This document shows positions 1-9,243 of a DNA stretch of 64,000 bases, piece after piece. The position numbers and the translations under genes are program-made. The stretch comes from Flavobacterium rivuli WB 3.3-2 = DSM 21788 (GTDB taxonomy: Bacteria > Bacteroidota > Bacteroidia > Flavobacteriales > Flavobacteriaceae), in NCBI RefSeq assembly GCF_000378485.1, contig NZ_KB899969.1, positions 124,001 to 188,000 of the forward strand, written 5' to 3'. The notes under the pieces were generated by a model. It had not been told where the DNA came from. It saw only the letters and a program-made list of their open reading frames with translations, and did not search any database. Position 1 is the stretch's first letter; each line of letters begins with the position of its first letter.

Positions 1-2
1 AT

Positions 3-1877
3 GCGTTGGTACATAATGAACAGCTATATCTTGCCACTACACAAGGCGTATATTTTGCAGCTTACGATGCTGCGACTAATACTACCACTTCTGATTTTAA
101 AAAAATATCAGGTTTGCAGGGGCAGGCATGGTCTGTACAATTACTTCAGGGCGATGTTATTGTTTCTCACGATAGTGGGCTCTTTAAAATTATTGCTAAC
201 GTAGCTGTAAAGATTGGTACGGCGAGTAACTTTTGGAAAGTGACGCCTATTAAAAACCGGGAAAGCTTTTACCTGGCATCGCATTACAATGGCATTTATC
301 TGTTAGAAAAACAAGATGCCAACTGGATATTGCACGATAAGATAATCGGTTTTAATGAGTCGGCGCGTGATATCGTTGCCGCGGATGAACCGGATAGCTA
401 TTGGATATGCCATGGGTATCAGGGTATTTTTAAAATTCATATTAATGCCACCTACAACCGTGTTAACGCGGTAGACCATTTTACTACTAATAACGGGCTT
501 AAAAATTCGTTTAATGTTAATGTTACCCGTTGGCAGGGCGAAGTGGTTTTTACTACTAATACCGGCATCTATACGTTTAACCAACAGCTCAATAAATTTG
601 TACCGCACAAGAGGCTGAATAACATACTGGACCCGACTAAAAATACCCGCAAATTATTACAACAGGGTAACCGCACATGGTTTGTACAGGACGACGAGGC
701 TGGTTATTTTTACACAAGCAGTAAAAGCCCAGAGTTGTTTAAAGACTTGTTCTTAAACCTTAAGGGGACTTTTAACCGCGGTATGGAGTGCCTTGTGCCG
801 TTACCCAATGATAAAATGCTTTTTGGTACTACAAATGGACTTTTTGTTTACAATATTAGCCAGGGCACAGCCAGCCCTGATATAAAAACGATTATAACAC
901 AGGTGTCTTTTTCCCGAAACCAAAAGCAGGAGTTGCTGTCGCTAACGACCGTAGTTGGCCGCCCGCAACCATTACCTAACCAGACCGATATTTTGCGTTT
1001 TGATTTTGCCGCGCCAAAAATGACACACGGCACCCAGATACAGTACAGCTATATATTGGAAAATGTTGATCCCGGATGGAGTGTGTGGCAAAATATTCCT
1101 TATAAAGAGTACACTCATCTGCGACCGGGTACATATACCTTTAAAGTAAAAAGCCGCAATACCGCTGGGCTTACAGGCCAGGCTACGTATTATACGTTCA
1201 CTATTGTGCCCAAATGGTACCAAACTACACTGGCTTATGTATTGTATGGTGTACTAACGGTTTTAGTGGTGTTGGGTATCAGGTTGCTGGTAAAAAGACG
1301 CATACGCCACGAACGCAAGAAAAGTGAACGTGAGGCAGAACGCTCCCGTAAACTACTGGAGCTTGAACTGGAGCAATTAAAACTACAACGCGATAAAGAA
1401 GAGATACGACGCGATAAAATTCACCTTGAAGAAGATGTGATTAATAAGAGTAAAGAACTGGCTAACTTTACTATGCTGCTGGTGCAAAAGAAAGATATGT
1501 TTGCCGAAATTACTGACGACCTAAAGCAATTAAAAGACCACGTTAGGAACGAAGAGTCGCGTAAAAAGTTGCTGGAGATTTTCCAGAAACTCGACCGCCA
1601 TAAAATAGGCGAGGAGTACATGGAAGTGTTTGACGTGAATTTTGAAAAGGTTCATCACAACTTTTTTGAAAAACTAAAGGAACTTAATCCTACGCTTACT
1701 AAGCGTGAACTGCGCCTGTGTGCCTTTGTAAAAATGAACCTGAGCAACAAAGAGATATCGCCATTATTAGGTATTTCCCTTCGTGGGATAGAGAATGCCC
1801 GTTACCGCATCCGTAAAAAACTGAATGTAGCGGGTGAAGATAACTTTGCGGCATTTTTAGAGAATGTGGGGAAGTGA
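3..1877 (+). CDS. Propeller/Y_Y_Y-domain sensor with LuxR-type HTH output (5' truncated by window)
   Basis: The frame is open to the left window edge, so the true start is upstream and the TTG at position 6 is probably not a start. The visible part has beta-propeller-like repeats (about residues 1-310), a Y_Y_Y domain (about 325-395, with the LRPGTYTFKVKSRN signature), one membrane helix (about 405-427), a charged coiled coil (430-530) and a C-terminal helix-turn-helix of the LuxR/GerE type (about 564-610, LTKRELRLCAFVKMNLSNKE). In Bacteroidota this layout is a one-protein signal transducer: a periplasmic propeller senses a ligand and the cytoplasmic helix-turn-helix acts on transcription, without the histidine kinase of hybrid two-component systems. 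The ligand cannot be told from the sequence. There is no neighbour within the window on the left; a repeat element follows. Confidence 0.85.
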   Translation, partial: ALVHNEQLYLATTQGVYFAAYDAATNTTTSDFKKISGLQGQAWSVQLLQGDVIVSHDSGLFKIIANVAVKIGTASNFWKVTPIKNRESFYLASHYNGIYLLEKQDANWILHDKIIGFNESARDIVAADEPDSYWICHGYQGIFKIHINATYNRVNAVDHFTTNNGLKNSFNVNVTRWQGEVVFTTNTGIYTFNQQLNKFVPHKRLNNILDPTKNTRKLLQQGNRTWFVQDDEAGYFYTSSKSPELFKDLFLNLKGTFNRGMECLVPLPNDKMLFGTTNGLFVYNISQGTASPDIKTIITQVSFSRNQKQELLSLTTVVGRPQPLPNQTDILRFDFAAPKMTHGTQIQYSYILENVDPGWSVWQNIPYKEYTHLRPGTYTFKVKSRNTAGLTGQATYYTFTIVPKWYQTTLAYVLYGVLTVLVVLGIRLLVKRRIRHERKKSEREAERSRKLLELELEQLKLQRDKEEIRRDKIHLEEDVINKSKELANFTMLLVQKKDMFAEITDDLKQLKDHVRNEESRKKLLEIFQKLDRHKIGEEYMEVFDVNFEKVHHNFFEKLKELNPTLTKRELRLCAFVKMNLSNKEISPLLGISLRGIENARYRIRKKLNVAGEDNFAAFLENVGK

Positions 1878-1954
1878 AAATGGAAGGTGTTGAGTAGAAT
1901 AAAATATTAATTTAGTCTCATTCAGTACAAGTGTAGCTGACTCCCCTCTTGATA

Positions 1955-2158
1955 CTATCGTGTGGACACATTTATCGACCTCACCCCACCCTCTCCAAAG
2001 GAGAGGGAGTAGCTACACTCAGATATGTAAATTGCATTTTTAAAATATTTACCTCAAAAATTTTGTAAGATACCCGTTCGTTGGCTCCCCGCTCCTTCGG
2101 AGAGGGGTTGGGGGGTAAGGTCAAAAAGAATGGTTATGGAGATGTGTCCACACGATAG
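1955..2158. repeat. MITE-like palindromic repeat in a 505-bp gene-free stretch
   Basis: The stretch 1878-2382 has no gene. Within it, 1955-1971 and 2142-2158 are perfect 17-bp inverted repeats (the left arm contains TCGTGTGGACACAT). Inside them is a second, imperfect inverted pair: ACCCTCTCCAAAGGAGAGGG-like sequence near 1985-2010 and GGAGAGGGGTTGGGGGGTAAGGTC near 2098-2122. A short related piece, CTCCCCTCTTGAGAGGGGTTGGGGG, occurs alone at 54500-54525. This is the make-up of a non-autonomous dispersed repeat. I see no open frame in it, and the end repeats could form a long stem if transcribed. Confidence 0.6.
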
Positions 2159-2382
2159 CTCTGAGTGGGGTTGCGGGTGTGTTGTATTTACGATAGTTTA
2201 AACACAGATTAATAAGGCCGCTTCTTGCCTCGCGGTGACAGTGCGTGAAGAGGATGATGGTCTACACTTTGTGCAATTTTATGCCTTCTTTGTGCGACTT
2301 TGTGTAATAGCTTTAGCTTACAGCGAAAGTGAAAGAATTAGTGAAAATTTGTGTCCTTACTTTTGTGTATTAACCTCAAAAA

Positions 2383-3735
2383 TTAAAAACCAAGTATCAA
2401 TTTAGCAATAGAAAAGTATATAAGTATCCCACAAATATCATTACTGGTAGTAATAAAAGGGCCTGTGGCAAGTGCCGGGTCAATGCCAAATTTATTAAGT
2501 AAAATAGGTACAAAAGTACCTATAAGTGAGGCTATTATAATAACCGAAACTAATGATACACTTACTGTTAAACCAACCTCATAACTTACACCAAGCAACA
2601 AATGGCTCCCTGCAATAAGTATACTGGCCAGTATGGCACCGTTTAAGAGGCTTAGCATGACCTCTTTAATAAGCCTGTTCCATAACGAACCCGATATACT
2701 GTTGTTAGCAAGACCCTGCACAATAATTGCCGATGATTGTACACCCACATTACCGGCCATTGCGGCAATAAGCGGGGTAAAAAAGAAAAGTTCCTTATGG
2801 TATTGCATGGCACCGCTAAAGCTGTTAAGCAGCTTTACACTTATAAAACCACCCAAAAGGGCAAGCACCAGCCACGGCAGGCGCGCTTTAGTAAGGTCTA
2901 AAATACTGTCATCGGCCTCTACATCCTGAGAGATACCCGCAGCCAACTGGTAATCCTTATCGGCCTCGTCCTTTATAACGTCTACAATGTCATCAATGGT
3001 AATACGGCCTACAAGACGGCCCATTTCGTCTACAACCGGTATGGCCTCAAGGTCATACTTTTGCATTATACGGGCAACTTCTACATCGGGCGTAGTCACT
3101 TTTACATAATCTACCTTGGGTATGTAAACTTCGCTTATGTGGGTTTTTGTGCTTGTAGTAAGTAGGTCTTTAAGCGATAACCGGCCTTTAAGGCGGTTAT
3201 CATCATCTACCACATAAATAGAGTGCACACGCTGCACATTTTCGGCCTGCAGGCGCATTTCTTTTACACAGGTAAGTACAGTCCAGTTCTCGTTAACCTT
3301 TACAAGCTCTTTACCCATAAGACCACCTGCGGTATCTTCGTCATAACGAAGCAGGTCTACAATATCTTTAGCGTGCTCTACATCAAGAAGTTCAGATATT
3401 ACTTCTCCCTGCCTGCTTTCGGGCAGTTCAGAGATGATATCGGCAGCATCATCGGTGCTAAGCTCATCAAGTTCTTCGGCAATTTCTTTTGGCGATAAGC
3501 CTTTAAGAATCTTTTCCCTTACTTCTTCATCAAGTTCAAGAAGTATCTCGGCAGTTTTGTCACTGTCAAGGATGTGGAAAATGTAAATAGAATCAGCGTC
3601 ATCCAGTTCACCCATTATCTCGGCAATATCCGCGTAGTGAATATCCGACAGAAGAGCGTGCAGCTCGTTCTCCCTGTTCTCGCTAACGTACTGCTCTATC
3701 TGGGTTATGAAATCCCTGCTGATCTTAAACTCCAT
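2383..3735 (-). CDS. mgtE: Magnesium transporter MgtE
   Basis: 450 residues, the usual length of MgtE. The order is an N-terminal superhelical MgtE_N domain (about 1-125), a pair of CBS domains (about 130-255, beginning after the hallmark [13 protein letters not shown]) and a five-helix membrane domain (about 285-450) with the conserved [20 protein letters not shown] pore segment. In the family the acidic N and CBS domains bind Mg2+ and close the pore when intracellular Mg2+ is high; uptake is through the inner membrane. The gene overlaps the end of rsmA by 11 bp, so the two are very likely co-transcribed and translationally coupled. The DUF4286-rsmA-mgtE order is a familiar arrangement in Bacteroidota. 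Confidence 0.95.
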   Translation of the reverse strand: MEFKISRDFITQIEQYVSENRENELHALLSDIHYADIAEIMGELDDADSIYIFHILDSDKTAEILLELDEEVREKILKGLSPKEIAEELDELSTDDAADIISELPESRQGEVISELLDVEHAKDIVDLLRYDEDTAGGLMGKELVKVNENWTVLTCVKEMRLQAENVQRVHSIYVVDDDNRLKGRLSLKDLLTTSTKTHISEVYIPKVDYVKVTTPDVEVARIMQKYDLEAIPVVDEMGRLVGRITIDDIVDVIKDEADKDYQLAAGISQDVEADDSILDLTKARLPWLVLALLGGFISVKLLNSFSGAMQYHKELFFFTPLIAAMAGNVGVQSSAIIVQGLANNSISGSLWNRLIKEVMLSLLNGAILASILIAGSHLLLGVSYEVGLTVSVSLVSVIIIASLIGTFVPILLNKFGIDPALATGPFITTSNDICGILIYFSIAKLILGF

Positions 3736-4504
3736 TGGCCGCTATTTTTTGGGTAAGGTCTATAAATTGCTCCACCGAAAGTTGTTCCGGACGGAGGTCA
3801 AAGATAACATCTTCCTTTAAACTATCCGAAAGGTTGTATGTTTTTAAACTGTTACGTAATGTCTTCCTGCGCTGGTTAAACGCCATTTTTACTACGCTGA
3901 AAAACAGCCTTTCATCTACCGGCAGGTGGTAATTTTCTTTTCGCCTTAAACGCAGCACACCACTTTTTACTTTTGGCGGCGGGTTAAACACATGCTCATC
4001 TACCGTGAAAAGGTATTCGGCAGTATAAAATGCCTGCACCAGTACCGATAGTATTCCATAAGCCTTGCTGCCTTTTTTCTCGCAGATGCGTTCGGCTACT
4101 TCCTTCTGGAACATGCCTGCAAACTCCGGGATGCGGTAGCGCATTTCGAGGGTCCTGAAAACAATTTGGGTAGAAATGTTGTAAGGGAAATTACCTATGA
4201 TGGCAAACTCTTCATCGCCAAAATCTTCGGACAAGTTGTAGCGCAAAAAATCTTTTGATATAATGTGCCCTTCCAGTTTAGGGTAGTGCGCATGCAAATA
4301 CTCAACAGATTCGGTATCAATCTCAATAACAAATGTTTCAGTATCCTTTGCAAGCAGGTACTTAGTAAGTACGCCCATGCCGGGGCCTATTTCGAGTATT
4401 TTGCTGTATCCCTGTAGCGAGAGTGTATCGGCAATATCCCTGGCAATGCCTTCATCTTTAAGAAAATGCTGGCCCAGGTGTTTTTTGGCTTTAACTTTAT
4501 CCAT
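3725..4504 (-). CDS. rsmA: 16S rRNA (A1518/A1519) dimethyltransferase
   Basis: 259 residues, typical for RsmA/KsgA. Visible motifs are the N-terminal [11 protein letters not shown], the SAM-binding [12 protein letters not shown] (motif I), the acidic FVIEID at the end of strand 2, and the catalytic NFPYNIS (motif IV, N-F-P-Y). The C-terminal helical domain contains [12 protein letters not shown], which is conserved in the family and contacts rRNA. The enzyme dimethylates the two adjacent adenines in helix 45 of 16S rRNA during small-subunit maturation. It is the middle gene of the DUF4286-rsmA-mgtE operon: mgtE starts inside its 3' end and the DUF4286 gene lies 48 bp upstream. Confidence 0.96.
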   Translation of the reverse strand: MDKVKAKKHLGQHFLKDEGIARDIADTLSLQGYSKILEIGPGMGVLTKYLLAKDTETFVIEIDTESVEYLHAHYPKLEGHIISKDFLRYNLSEDFGDEEFAIIGNFPYNISTQIVFRTLEMRYRIPEFAGMFQKEVAERICEKKGSKAYGILSVLVQAFYTAEYLFTVDEHVFNPPPKVKSGVLRLRRKENYHLPVDERLFFSVVKMAFNQRRKTLRNSLKTYNLSDSLKEDVIFDLRPEQLSVEQFIDLTQKIAANGV

Positions 4505-4552
4505 GGTATAGTATAACAGCCCGTACCATAACAGGCTCCGGGCAAGTGGCTT

Positions 4553-4873
4553 TTAAACCGATTTAAATTCTTTTATGATCTCCAGCTCTGTACGGAACTG
4601 AAGTACTTTGTCTCCAAATAAATGCTGCGATTCTGCACGTAACTCGGGAGAATGCTCTTTATAATATTCCTCAAGCTTTTCGCGGCTGTCGGCAAAATAT
4701 TGTACAGAGTATGTGGTGCCACCATGCTCTTCGTCTACCAGTACTTTTACAATTTTTATCTTGTAAAATTTACCGGTTTCCATAATTTTAGGTATGTGTT
4801 TTTCCATCATCCACGCCATCCATTTGTCGTGAATAGTTTCGTCTACATTGCTGGTTACGTTATAAATTATCAT
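4553..4873 (-). CDS. DUF4286 family protein
   Basis: 106 residues with the start MIIYNVTSNVDETIHDKWMAWM, characteristic of the DUF4286 family: a small cytoplasmic protein with a ferredoxin-like/dimeric alpha-beta barrel look (beta strand, helix with W-x-x-W-M, then a strand rich in V and I). The conserved sequence continues with HIPKIMETGKF and a glycine/tyrosine strand (GGTTYSVQYF). The function is not known; similarity of fold to antibiotic-biosynthesis monooxygenase-type domains is only an impression. It is the probable first gene of the operon with rsmA and mgtE. Confidence 0.85.
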   Translation of the reverse strand: MIIYNVTSNVDETIHDKWMAWMMEKHIPKIMETGKFYKIKIVKVLVDEEHGGTTYSVQYFADSREKLEEYYKEHSPELRAESQHLFGDKVLQFRTELEIIKEFKSV

Positions 4874-5040
4874 GGCTGTAAGTTTGTTTGTTTTGTACTG
4901 CTGATAGGCAAAAATAATATATTTAGACGCTTTTTTAGCAATCTGATAAATTTATGCCTTACCTAACAAAGATAAGGCACATAACAAAGTATCCATTATA
5001 ATTTTATTGTAAATTTTAAGAAATTAAGCCTGAAAATTCA

Positions 5041-6024
5041 CTAATAAACACCTCTTATTTGCGGCTTTATTTTAGCATCATATAAACTGCGTAAACGGGT
5101 ATGAACATCATTGCCAAGCGGCACTAATGCAGATGCTGCCACATTACCCTGAACCTGGTTTACAGAGCTTGCGCCCGGTATAACGGTTGTTATGGCTGGG
5201 TGGTCTAATATCCAGCGGATAGATTGCTGTGCCAAATTACCTTTGGGCAATAACGCCTTAATTTCTTCGGCAAGGGCAACGCCCTCTTTAAATTCAACGC
5301 CCGAGAAGGTTTCGCCCACATTAAATGCGCCGCCATCGGCATTGTAATTACGGTGGTCTTTCTCTGCAAAGATGGTATTGGCGTTAAACTTACCGGTTAG
5401 CAGTCCGCTTGCAAGCGGTACACGTGCAATAAGTGCTGTACCCTGCTGCTGTGCGGTATCAAAAAACTCGTTGGCCAAATGCTGGCGGAACAGGTTAAAT
5501 ATAATTTGCAGTGATGCAACATCTTCATGCTCCAGGCAAATAAGTGCTTCTTCGGCAGTTTCTACACTTACGCCAAAGTGTTTTATAAGGCCTTCGCTTT
5601 GCAGCTTTCGCAAATGATCGAACACATCGCCTTTGCGTAATTCTTCGGTAGGGATGCAATGCAATTGCTCTAAAAATAATTGGTCTACGCCTAAGTGCGT
5701 TAATGAATCTTCTACATGGCGCTTAATGGCATCATAAGTAAAGTTTTGTGGCCAGCCGTTAGGCGCATCGTGCCTGCGGCCCAGTTTTGTGGCTACAAAT
5801 AATTGTTTAGGAGACGTTTTTAAAAATTCGCCTATAAATTTTTCGCTTACCCCCATGCCGTAAACATCGGCAGTATCTATAAAGTTTCCGCCGGCATCTG
5901 TATATGCCTGTAATATTTCAAAAGCCTGGTCGCTGTTTACCACACCCCAGTCGGCGCTGCCTAACTGCCAAGTGCCTAATCCAACTTCGGCTATATTTTC
6001 TCCCTTAAAATTTCTGTAGTTCAT
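5041..6024 (-). CDS. Aldo/keto reductase
   Basis: 327 residues forming a TIM-barrel aldo/keto reductase. The catalytic tetrad positions are visible: Asp and Tyr in NFIDTADVYGMGVSEKFIGE, Lys in FVATKLGRR, and His in LFLEQLHCIP. The NADP(H)-binding C-terminal segment is IPGASSVNQVQGN. These enzymes reduce aldehydes and ketones with NADPH; this branch (YajO/Tas/general stress protein 69-like) has no substrate that sequence can predict. It is a single gene with its own intergenic gaps on both sides (about 100 bp to the lipoprotein gene, about 170 bp to DUF4286). Confidence 0.9.
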   Translation of the reverse strand: MNYRNFKGENIAEVGLGTWQLGSADWGVVNSDQAFEILQAYTDAGGNFIDTADVYGMGVSEKFIGEFLKTSPKQLFVATKLGRRHDAPNGWPQNFTYDAIKRHVEDSLTHLGVDQLFLEQLHCIPTEELRKGDVFDHLRKLQSEGLIKHFGVSVETAEEALICLEHEDVASLQIIFNLFRQHLANEFFDTAQQQGTALIARVPLASGLLTGKFNANTIFAEKDHRNYNADGGAFNVGETFSGVEFKEGVALAEEIKALLPKGNLAQQSIRWILDHPAITTVIPGASSVNQVQGNVAASALVPLGNDVHTRLRSLYDAKIKPQIRGVY

Positions 6025-6127
6025 TATGTAAGGTGTAATTGTAGTGTATCGTTATTATGGCACAAATATCTGATATTTTTTACAGAATCTAAGCTTTTGA
6101 CTGTAAGAAGAAAGTGCTGTATAGTAC

Positions 6128-6610
6128 CTATAATTCTATGAGTACCACATGGCTTATTTTGTAAGCATCGCCAATTTTTGAAACGGTAACATCGGTACAA
6201 TTGGTTGTATTGCTGTAAGATTCTGTATAACAGGCTTTGTATATATCCTTTTTAGTATGTTTTATAGTAAGCGTTTTCAGTATAGAAATGTCACCATCCT
6301 GTGCATTAATAAAAGGATCGGAATCTAAACTTGCCTCTGCTATTTTTTTAGTAAGTTGTGGCGTGCAGTATTTTTTTATAACAGCATCTGTTTGCTGCGC
6401 ACTCGTATGTGTAGTGTCGGCAAAAGCCGTAACATATTCCTTATAAAAAGAATTAAGCATTGTTATCGCTTCGTCGTTGCCGGTATCATTGTTATTGGTT
6501 ACAGGAATAGTTGGTTCCCCGGTTTTAGTAACATCACCGTTGGGTGTTTCTGTTTTGGTAGTACAGGCAAATAAGCAAATCAGCAATGCCATTGTAAATA
6601 ATTTTTTCAT
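6128..6610 (-). CDS. Secreted lipoprotein, DUF3828-like
   Basis: 160 residues. A lipoprotein signal peptide ends at the lipobox LFAC (Cys16), so the mature protein should be membrane anchored outside the cytoplasm. A Thr/Asn/Asp-rich linker (about 17-45) leads to a small domain with FYKEYVTAFAD, a mid DPFINAQDGD and a final strand GDAYKISHVVLIEL. The FYKxY...DPFxxAQD pattern matches the DUF3828 family as I know it; the function is unknown. It stands alone between the aldo/keto reductase and a divergent secreted protein gene. Confidence 0.7.
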   Translation of the reverse strand: MKKLFTMALLICLFACTTKTETPNGDVTKTGEPTIPVTNNNDTGNDEAITMLNSFYKEYVTAFADTTHTSAQQTDAVIKKYCTPQLTKKIAEASLDSDPFINAQDGDISILKTLTIKHTKKDIYKACYTESYSNTTNCTDVTVSKIGDAYKISHVVLIEL

Positions 6611-6894
6611 TTAATATATTTTTAGGTTGAATGGATTAACTAATCAGTGATGTAAAGGTACAGCGTGCTTAAATTTAATCAAAGCCGTATTCAGGATGTT
6701 CCCGAACAATTTATTTTGTTAAAGAAATATGAATTTTTGTGGATTATGCTCCACATACTGTGGAATTCCTCAATTTTTCAGAAGTATAGCTTTTAAGGTT
6801 AAGTTGCATAAAATCAGTGTACTAATAGACGGTTAGCGATTTTGGTATGGTTCTTTCATTTACTTAAACAGAAATAACAATAAAACTATACATC

Positions 6895-7326
6895 ATGAAA
6901 AATTTATTTTTAGGTGCTTTCATGCTGGCATTTACAGCAGTAGCCACAGCTCAAACCGATAAAGCAACACAAACTACATCACCTGCAACTACAACCCAAC
7001 AGGCTACAACAACTACAGCGCAACCAGCAACAATTGCAACCGCACAGCCGGGAGTAACTGCTACAACCACCCAGACAAATGCTACGGCAACTGCACAACC
7101 TGTGGCAGCAACGGCAGACCAGGGTGATTATAATAAAATAGAGCAGTCGCAAATTGCACCTGCAGTACTTAAAACAGCTGTTGCAAAATATAAAGATTAT
7201 GCCCTTGTAGAAGCGCTAATTGCAGAAGATGGAAGCAACTATAAACTGGTACTTACTAAAGACGGTAAAGACGTTGCAGCTTACTACAAAAGCAATGGTG
7301 AATTTATAAAAGAAGAAACCGTGTAA
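6895..7326 (+). CDS. Small secreted protein with Thr/Ala/Gln-rich stalk and PepSY-like tail
   Basis: 143 residues. The signal peptide is MKNLFLGAFMLAFTAVATAQ. Residues 21-75 are a low-complexity Thr/Ala/Gln/Pro stretch that looks like a disordered stalk. The C-terminal 65 residues have a strand-helix-strand pattern (alternating hydrophobics in ALVEALIAEDGSNYKLVLTK and KDVAAYYKSNGEFIKEE) like the small PepSY-like/BLIP-type folds that are frequent in Bacteroidota periplasmic proteins. I do not recognise a specific function. A clear intrinsic terminator follows directly. Confidence 0.75.
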   Translation: MKNLFLGAFMLAFTAVATAQTDKATQTTSPATTTQQATTTTAQPATIATAQPGVTATTTQTNATATAQPVAATADQGDYNKIEQSQIAPAVLKTAVAKYKDYALVEALIAEDGSNYKLVLTKDGKDVAAYYKSNGEFIKEETV

Positions 7327-7366
7327 CTTACGGTGCCATAAATAAGTTAAGTAACAAAGTTAATTG

Positions 7367-7399
7367 AAAAAAGAGAGATCATTACGGTCTCTCTTTTTG
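7367..7399 (+). terminator. Intrinsic terminator after the small secreted protein
   Basis: AAAAGAGAGATC, a short loop (ATTAC), then GGTCTCTCTTTTT: a 9-bp stem followed by a T run, about 40 bp after the stop codon at 7326. Confidence 0.85.
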
Positions 7400-7420
7400 T
7401 ATTTATTGTTATTTGCTATA

Positions 7421-7494
7421 GAACTCGTCTTGACTTTTTTGATTGAAGCGAAAAGATCATTTTGCAGCCAATTGAAAAAAGTCAAGATGAGTTC
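7421..7494. repeat. 74-bp long-stem palindrome between convergent genes
   Basis: The left arm 7421-7440 (GAACTCGTCTTGACTTTTTT) and the right arm 7475-7494 (AAAAAAGTCAAGATGAGTTC) pair with one G-T mismatch over 20 bp; the loop is about 34 bases. It sits between the converging 6895-7326 and GH5 genes, so it may terminate the minus-strand GH5 transcript in one or both directions. The stem is longer than most simple terminators. Confidence 0.6.
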
Positions 7495-7500
7495 ATTATA

Positions 7501-8976
7501 TTATGGCGTGGCTATTGTCCATTGCTGGTTGTAGCCGTTGTTCCAGTACCACTGAATGATGTCTCCGCCATTCCAGGTAGAACCACCATTAACATCGAGC
7601 GACTGGCTGCTGTTCTTGTTGATTATTTTGTAATAGCCAAAACCAATATCTGTAACCTGCCACTGCTGGTTGTTACCGCCGGAATAATCCCACTGTATTA
7701 TACCTGCACCTGCATTTGTAGAACCTCCGTTTACATCTAAGCCCTTGCCGCTGTTTCTGTTAATTATAGAAAAGTTACCGTTTCCTGTACTGTTAAAACT
7801 CCATTGCTGGTTGTTGCCGCCAGAGTAATCCCACTGTATAATGTTACCGCCATTGTTTGTACTGCCGCCATTAACATCTATTGATTTGCCACTGTTCCTG
7901 TTTACTATTTTGTAAAAATCGCTGCCTGAAAAGTTTGCATAAAAAGGATTTGCCGTGCCGCTGCCCCATGCATACTGCAGCCTGCTAAGCCCCGATTCGT
8001 TATTTTTTGTAAGTGTGCCGTTATTATAAGTAAACATACTGTAAGAATCGTTTGTGCGAAGTCCCGGCCAGTACACGCTGCCCATGCCTTTGTCATGAAG
8101 CTGTGCCGTAATGCCCTGAAGGTAGGTTACCTCATTATCATAACCCGGAGCCGATGTAAATGCTTTACCATTTGTCATAGGTACGCCAAACTCGGTCATT
8201 ACAGTTCTTTCAGGTTGGGCAATATCTAATACAGGCCTTTCCCAGTCGGCTGTGGTTTGGTAGGCACCCGTAAACCATGTGTAATAGTGAAAAGATAAAA
8301 GACAGCCGTTAAAACGCGCATCATTTCCTATTTCGTTAACCCCTGTTGCATAGCCGGTACCGTCTAAAAGTATCCTGCGTTTAGGTACATCAGGGTACTT
8401 TTCAAGCCATTGTGCATAAAGCCCTTTAAGGTCGGCTTCGCTGTAACCGTGCGGCTCGTTCATGATTTCGAAATACACATTCTGGTTGCCTTTATACTTG
8501 GCAACTAGCTTATCCCACATAGACCAAAAGCCACTGCCGGTACCGTCTACCTTACCATCTTTAGACGAATTACCTTCCCAGTATGCCACAATAACCTTCA
8601 TGTCTGATGCTGCCGTCTGGCTGATTACAGAAGCATATTTAGGCCAGTAATTTTGTAAAACAGTTGGTGGGTTAACGGGCAAGCGAACCGTATTGGCACC
8701 ATTTGCCTTAAAGCCGGAGAGTATAGTGGTTGTTTTGGTTGCTATGGTGCTCTCGTTATCGTTCATTTCAAGGCCGGAAAGGATAAGCCAGTTATCAACA
8801 AAGTTATCCCTGGTATCTGCCCAGTTTACACCCTTAAAGTTTCTGGTAGATGATGTTATCGTATCAGATGCTGCAAGTGTTTCAGGTACATCTGCATTAA
8901 CCTCTTTAGGCTGGTTATCGTCGCTGCAAGATGCCAGCAGTCCGGCCACAAATAAATAAGTAAAAATTTTTTTCAT
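7501..8976 (-). CDS. Secreted GH5 endoglucanase-like lipoprotein with ricin-type lectin domain
   Basis: I start the gene at 8976 (ATG), giving 491 residues with a proper lipoprotein signal (lipobox LLASC, Cys17); the frame opens 26 codons earlier but that extension is not signal-like. Residues of about 50-350 form a glycoside hydrolase family 5 domain: the acid/base Glu is in VYFEIMNEPHG and the nucleophile Glu in TVMTEFGVPM. Residues of about 365-491 form a ricin B-type lectin domain of three repeats, each with an S-x-DVNGGST run and a QQW motif. GH5 enzymes cut beta-1,4-glucans or mannans; the lectin would hold the enzyme on the polysaccharide. As a lipoprotein it is probably surface or periplasm bound. 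There is no SusC/SusD pair nearby, so this is not a full polysaccharide utilization locus. Confidence 0.9.
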   Translation of the reverse strand: MKKIFTYLFVAGLLASCSDDNQPKEVNADVPETLAASDTITSSTRNFKGVNWADTRDNFVDNWLILSGLEMNDNESTIATKTTTILSGFKANGANTVRLPVNPPTVLQNYWPKYASVISQTAASDMKVIVAYWEGNSSKDGKVDGTGSGFWSMWDKLVAKYKGNQNVYFEIMNEPHGYSEADLKGLYAQWLEKYPDVPKRRILLDGTGYATGVNEIGNDARFNGCLLSFHYYTWFTGAYQTTADWERPVLDIAQPERTVMTEFGVPMTNGKAFTSAPGYDNEVTYLQGITAQLHDKGMGSVYWPGLRTNDSYSMFTYNNGTLTKNNESGLSRLQYAWGSGTANPFYANFSGSDFYKIVNRNSGKSIDVNGGSTNNGGNIIQWDYSGGNNQQWSFNSTGNGNFSIINRNSGKGLDVNGGSTNAGAGIIQWDYSGGNNQQWQVTDIGFGYYKIINKNSSQSLDVNGGSTWNGGDIIQWYWNNGYNQQWTIATP

Positions 8977-9178
8977 AATTGGTTTAATTTGGTTTCGTGT
9001 GTAACTATATGGGAATGCTATAGTGAAAATAACTATAACGTTATAGTGAGGCAAATTAAACTTAATTTTATTGGGATTATGGGTGGTATATTGGAAAATT
9101 AAAGGGGTGAAATTCGCCGTTTAATAGCTTAAGCTAATGATAGCCGACTTTTATAGTTATAACCGAAATTAAAATGAA

Positions 9179-9206
9179 AAAGCCCGGTTACGCACACCGG
9201 GCTTTA
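9179..9206. terminator. Terminator after the alpha/beta hydrolase
   Basis: AAAAGCCCGGT, loop TACGCA, ACCGGGCTTT: a 10-bp GC-rich stem flanked by A and T runs, lying just past the stop of the minus-strand hydrolase gene at 9244. It can act in that direction and perhaps also in the other. Confidence 0.8.
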
Positions 9207-9243
9207 AGAAAAAAAACATTGACTAAACTAACCTTAAGGTTTA

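Noticed and set aside
6..204. TTG at position 6 and a 67-codon frame from position 1 as real starts
   Set aside because: The regulator frame is open to the window edge, and the position 1 frame is an out-of-frame shadow of it.
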